Part shown: one piece after another, positions 61,166 to 64,000 of the stretch | Position numbering within the stretch: position 1 is the stretch's first letter | Layout: every line of letters begins with the position of its first letter | Assembly (NCBI RefSeq): GCF_014207955.1 | Contig: NZ_JACHLK010000011.1 | Location: 62,001 to 126,000, forward strand | Length of the DNA: 64,000 nt | Source: Acidovorax soli | GTDB lineage: Bacteria > Pseudomonadota > Gammaproteobacteria > Burkholderiales > Burkholderiaceae_C | Reading direction: 5' to 3' | The notes under the pieces: generated by a model | The model's database searches: none | The model's input: the letters and a program-made list of their open reading frames with translations, nothing else | Told to the model about the DNA's origin: nothing | Made by a program: the position numbers and the translations under genes

Positions 61166-61799
61166 TACCTACAACGGCATAGGCACGTCCTACCTGGGTA
61201 GGGCCTGTTAACACTATTTTCAGGGTCGCGAAGGCCCTTGCCGGCGTGCCAATCTAGGCGCGCGATGCCGCGTGTGCCCTTGCACACGCAAGGAGCGCAA
61301 CGACGAGTGGCGCGCCGGCAAGGGACTTCCCTTCGGGTTGCCCGGCCTGGGGGCCGTCTGCGGCGTTGCCCTCGCTTGCAAGGTGCACACCTTGCTGCGC
61401 ACGAGCGCCTTGCATCCAGCCCCCAGGCCGGGCAACGCGATCCCTGAAAATAGTGCTAACAGGCCCTGGTGCAAGTTCGAGCAGGACGACTCGTTCGTCA
61501 CCACCAAGTGGTTCCAGATCGTCGCGCCGATCTTTCCGCTGGGCAGCGTGCGGTTGCGCGACCTGGGCAGCGAGGGCGTGCCTTTTCTCAAGCGCACCAC
61601 CAACTACGAGTTCATCGAGGATGTGCCGCTCGATGTGATGCAGGTGCTGCGGACCTATGCCTACACCATCTTCATCGTGGCCTGGTTCGGCCACTGGGCC
61701 TTTGGCAACAAGCCGCCGCTGATGCGCTTCATCATGATCACGCTGGGCATTCTGCTGCCCTTTGTGCTGCGCTTCCTGTCCAAGCGCATGTCGCAGTAA
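61158..61799 (+). pseudogene. Small membrane-protein gene broken by the 268-bp element
   Basis: The original gene starts at ATG 61158 (MPDTYNGIGTSYLG, AGGAG 6 bases upstream). It is interrupted after 14 codons by the 268-bp element, whose sequence gives a TAA stop at 61209. It resumes after the element in the same frame at about 61470 (CKFEQDDSFVTTKWFQIVAPIFPLG...VRLRDLGSEGVPFLKRTTNYEFI). It ends with two membrane helices (YAYTIFIVAWFGHWAFG, FIMITLGILLPFVLRFL) and stop at 61799. 'GIGT..G......SFVTTKWF...PIFPLGSVR' is a pattern I have seen in uncharacterised proteins. An open frame from 61272 fuses element sequence to the tail, but the native N-terminus is lost. Confidence 0.82.
61200..61467. 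mobile_element. 268-bp palindromic MITE-like element, copy B
   Basis: Same length and orientation as copy A at 29063-29330, with a highly similar interior. Left arm after AGGGCCT reads GTTAACACTATTTTCAGGG; the right arm, reverse-complemented, reads GTTAGCACTATTTTCAGGG. The same internal hairpins are present. GGT lies immediately outside both ends, a possible 3-bp target duplication, though the host reading frame would fit a net 270-bp gain better. It is inserted inside a gene, so it is, or was, mobile. Confidence 0.87.
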
Positions 61800-61823
61800 G
61801 CGCCTGGCAGGCGGCCGCGGCGC

Positions 61824-62777
61824 TCAGCGCCGGGCACGCTTGCGCGGCGCCCCGGCGGCCAAGGGCACGGCCCCCTCGCCCAGCAGCTCCTGCGCCACCT
61901 GGGCCACTAGCGTGCGCAGCCAGCGGTGTGCGGGGTCGTCGCGGTAGCGCACATGCCAGCCCATGTGCAGCGGAAAGCGGCCCAGGTCTGCGGGCGCGGG
62001 CAGCACCCGAAGCCGCGTGTCGTGCGCCAGGCGCCGGCAGATCAGCTGCGGCAGCGTGGTGCAGTAGTCGGTCATGGCCACCATCTCGGGCACGGCCAGG
62101 AAGTGCGTGACCGAGACCGCCACCTCGCGTTTCAGACCCTGGCGCTCCAGCGCCTGGAACAGGCCGGCGCGCAGCCGGCCGGGCGGCAGCACGTTCACAT
62201 GGCGCAGCTGCTCATACACCTTCTTCGTCAGACGGGTGCCGACCTCGGGGTGGCCGGCGCGCACCATGCAGGCCAGGCCGTCGTCGCCCAGGTGCTGCAC
62301 AACCAGGTTGTCGGGCGCGTCGACGATGCGGCCCAGCACCAGGGCCGTGGTGCCTGAGACCACGCCGGTCTCGGCCAGGTCGGTGCCGTAGGGCGCCAGG
62401 CGCAGGCGCATGCCGGGCGCCTGCTCACGCAGCCGCGCCACGATGGCCGGCATGAGCGCGAATTCCATGTAGCTGTTGGCCGCAATGGTCACCAACTGGT
62501 CGGCGCTGGCCGGGTCGAACGCCTGCTGGCCCAGCACGATGCCATCGAGCACCCCCAGGGCCTGCGCAATCTGCGGCGCCAGCGCCAGGGCGCGCGCGGT
62601 GGGCTGCATGCCGTAGCGCTCGCGCACGAAGAGCGGGTCTTGCAGCAGCGTGCGCAGGCGCGTGAGCGCATTGGACAGCGCGGGCTGCGTGGTGCCCAGG
62701 CGCTCGGCGGCACGGGTGACGCTGCGCTCCTCCATCAGGGCGAGAAAGACAGGGAGCAGGTTGAGGTCGTAACGCAT
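61824..62777 (-). CDS. LysR-type transcriptional regulator
   Basis: 317 residues from MRYDLNLLPVFLALMEERSVTRAAERLGTTQPALSNALTRLR (NodD/LinR-like HTH with 'DLNLL' opening); effector domain from about residue 90 (VTIAANSYMEFALMPAIVARLR; LVLGRIVDAPDNLVVQHLGDDGLACMVRAGHP). C-terminus basic (APRKRARR). The frame extends to 62891, but that part would cover the operator region and lacks homologous content. Divergent from the Old Yellow Enzyme gene, so it probably regulates that gene in response to an electrophile or its product. Confidence 0.93.
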   Translation of the reverse strand: MRYDLNLLPVFLALMEERSVTRAAERLGTTQPALSNALTRLRTLLQDPLFVRERYGMQPTARALALAPQIAQALGVLDGIVLGQQAFDPASADQLVTIAANSYMEFALMPAIVARLREQAPGMRLRLAPYGTDLAETGVVSGTTALVLGRIVDAPDNLVVQHLGDDGLACMVRAGHPEVGTRLTKKVYEQLRHVNVLPPGRLRAGLFQALERQGLKREVAVSVTHFLAVPEMVAMTDYCTTLPQLICRRLAHDTRLRVLPAPADLGRFPLHMGWHVRYRDDPAHRWLRTLVAQVAQELLGEGAVPLAAGAPRKRARR

Positions 62778-62801
62778 AGATATGCTTTTAACCGTATATC
62801 T
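62778..62801. promoter_or_regulatory. Candidate operator between lysR and OYE genes
   Basis: AGATAT (62778-62783) and ATATCT (62796-62801) form an inverted repeat with a 12-base spacer, in an A/T-rich stretch directly upstream of the LysR start and about 100 bases before the OYE gene. Position and symmetry fit an LTTR autoregulatory site. Confidence 0.45.
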
Positions 62802-62900
62802 GGAATCCAGCAAATAAATTGGATGAATTTCACCAGGGCGCGCATCCTTCGTCCTGTGCCAGCCCTGACCCATCCACTTTCGACTTTGCAAGGAACTACC

Positions 62901-64000
62901 ATGACCACCACCGCTACCACCACCGAAACCCTGTTCACCCCCACCCGTGTGGGCGCCATCGAGGTGAAGAACCGCATCGCCATGGCCCCGCTGACCCGTT
63001 CACGCGCCGGCATGGACGGCGTGCCCTCGGCCCTGGCCGCGCGCTACTACGCCGAGCGCGCAAGCGCCGGGTTGCTGATCGCCGAGGCCACCAACATCTC
63101 GCGCCAGGCGCGCGGCTATGCCTGGACCCCCGGCATCTACACCGATGCCCAGGTGGCCGGCTGGAAGCAGGTGACCAACGCCGTGCACGCGGCCGGTGGC
63201 CGCATCGTGCTGCAGCTGTGGCATGTGGGCCGCATGTCGCACACCAGCCTGCAGGAGAACGGCGCTGCGCCCGTGGCACCCTCGGCGCTGCAGGCCGGGG
63301 GCAGCGTGTTCACCGAGGCGGGCTTCGAGGCGCCAAGCGCACCGCGCGCGTTGACGCTGGAGGAGATCGCCGCCATCGTCGAGGACTACCGCCAGGCCGC
63401 GCTGCGCGCCCAGGCCGCAGGCTTCGATGGCGTGGAGGTGCATGCCGCCAACGGCTACCTGCTGGAGCAGTTCCTGCGCGACAGCACCAACCGGCGCGAG
63501 GACCAGTATGGCGGCTCCATCGAGAACCGCGCGCGCCTGACGCTGGAAGTGACCGAGGCCGTGGCCGGTGTGTGGGGCGCGGGCCGCGTGGGGGTGCGCC
63601 TGTCACCGTTGTCCACCGCCATCGGCGACACGCCGCTGGACAGCACGCCCATGGAAACCCATGCCTACCTGGCCCAGCGCCTGGGTGCCATGGGCCTGGC
63701 CTACCTGCATGTGGTGGAGGGGCAGATGCATGCCGAGGACGGCACCAGCCGCTTCGACAACCAGGCCCTGCGCGCAGCCTTTGGCAAGGGCGGTGCCTAC
63801 ATTGCCAACAACGGCTACGACCGCCAACGCGCCGTGGCGGCCACGGAATCGGGCCATGCCGACATGGTGGCCTTTGGCCGCGACTTCATCGGCAACCCGG
63901 ACCTGGTGGAGCGGCTGCAGCACCGGCTGCCGCTGTTCAATGCGCCGGCTGCGGGCTACTTTGGCGGTGGGGCCGAGGGCTATACCGAGTTCACGACCGC
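62901..64000 (+). CDS. Old Yellow Enzyme family ene-reductase (3' end outside window)
   Basis: FMN-dependent ene-reductase of the NemA/OYE class; 366 codons visible, so only a few residues are missing. N-terminus LFTPTRVGAIEVKNRIAMAPLTRSRA (FMN-binding), GRIVLQLWHVGRMSH, substrate-binding FDGVEVHAANGYLLEQFLRDSTNRREDQYGGSIENR (His/Asn pair in VHAANGYL), AYIANNGYD and FGRDFIGNPDLVERL (phosphate site). It reduces activated C=C bonds or nitro/maleimide compounds with NAD(P)H. AAGGA lies 7 bases upstream of ATG 62901. Divergent lysR gene is its likely regulator. Confidence 0.94.
   Translation, partial: MTTTATTTETLFTPTRVGAIEVKNRIAMAPLTRSRAGMDGVPSALAARYYAERASAGLLIAEATNISRQARGYAWTPGIYTDAQVAGWKQVTNAVHAAGGRIVLQLWHVGRMSHTSLQENGAAPVAPSALQAGGSVFTEAGFEAPSAPRALTLEEIAAIVEDYRQAALRAQAAGFDGVEVHAANGYLLEQFLRDSTNRREDQYGGSIENRARLTLEVTEAVAGVWGAGRVGVRLSPLSTAIGDTPLDSTPMETHAYLAQRLGAMGLAYLHVVEGQMHAEDGTSRFDNQALRAAFGKGGAYIANNGYDRQRAVAATESGHADMVAFGRDFIGNPDLVERLQHRLPLFNAPAAGYFGGGAEGYTEFTT

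Overview
The window is high-GC DNA (most genes have strong G/C third-position bias) with gene content typical of a Betaproteobacterium of the Comamonadaceae, close to Acidovorax. The markers are an EttA/RhlE pair, DUF1631, DUF4865 and DUF2491 proteins, GtrA/GtrB-type sugar transfer, a poly-HAMP hybrid kinase, and GC-rich intergenic repeats. The family-level placement is inference from gene content. No rRNA, tRNA, CRISPR array or complete IS was seen.

Layout. 1-3.1 kb: 5' part of a large secreted RHS-repeat protein (minus strand, running out of the window). 3.7-7.9 kb: small unknowns, a P-loop nucleotide kinase-like protein coupled to a small membrane protein, then a LysR regulator divergent from a DUF4865 gene with a perfect 11-bp inverted repeat between them. 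8-11.4 kb: a 1136-residue exported helical-repeat protein. 11.9-17.4 kb: a gtrB-gtrA operon followed by two tandem paralogous multi-membrane glycosyltransferase-like genes and a decayed fragment of a third copy. 17.5-26.4 kb: lipoprotein, DEDDh exonuclease, DUF1631 protein, ettA, rhlE and a Rossmann-fold gene that starts inside the glycine-rich tail of rhlE. 26.4-28.2 kb: a lower-GC two-gene cassette encoding a divergent HipA-like kinase and an unknown partner. 29.1 kb: first copy of a 268-bp palindromic element. 29.4-33.8 kb: assorted housekeeping or unknown genes, including a Ser-rich membrane protein coupled to DUF2491. 33.8-35.5 kb: a lower-GC patch with two small genes and much non-coding DNA.

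35.5-44.4 kb: a two-gene signalling operon. The first gene encodes a 2379-residue soluble hybrid histidine kinase with about 14 near-identical 92-residue HAMP-type repeats, GAF, HisKA, HATPase and three receiver domains. The second encodes a REC-HisKA-HATPase-REC hybrid kinase. 44.6-52.2 kb: a frameshifted alpha/beta hydrolase, small membrane and unknown proteins, a DUF2142 membrane protein, an EEP nuclease/phosphatase, a DUF4124 protein and an M14 zinc-carboxypeptidase lipoprotein. 52.5-60 kb: a 983-residue RTX-type protein beside a translationally coupled pair of glycosyltransferases (GT4 type; TPR plus GT-B-like domain) and a membrane diguanylate cyclase. This suggests a surface/biofilm cluster. 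60-64 kb: GFA, GNAT, a membrane-protein gene broken by the second copy of the 268-bp element, and a LysR regulator divergent from an Old Yellow Enzyme gene that reaches the window edge.

Most noteworthy: the 268-bp element, whose two terminal arms covary within each copy; the HipA-like cassette with altered catalytic residues; the poly-HAMP kinase; the out-of-frame overlap of rhlE with the Rossmann gene; and the decaying tandem glycosyltransferase family.
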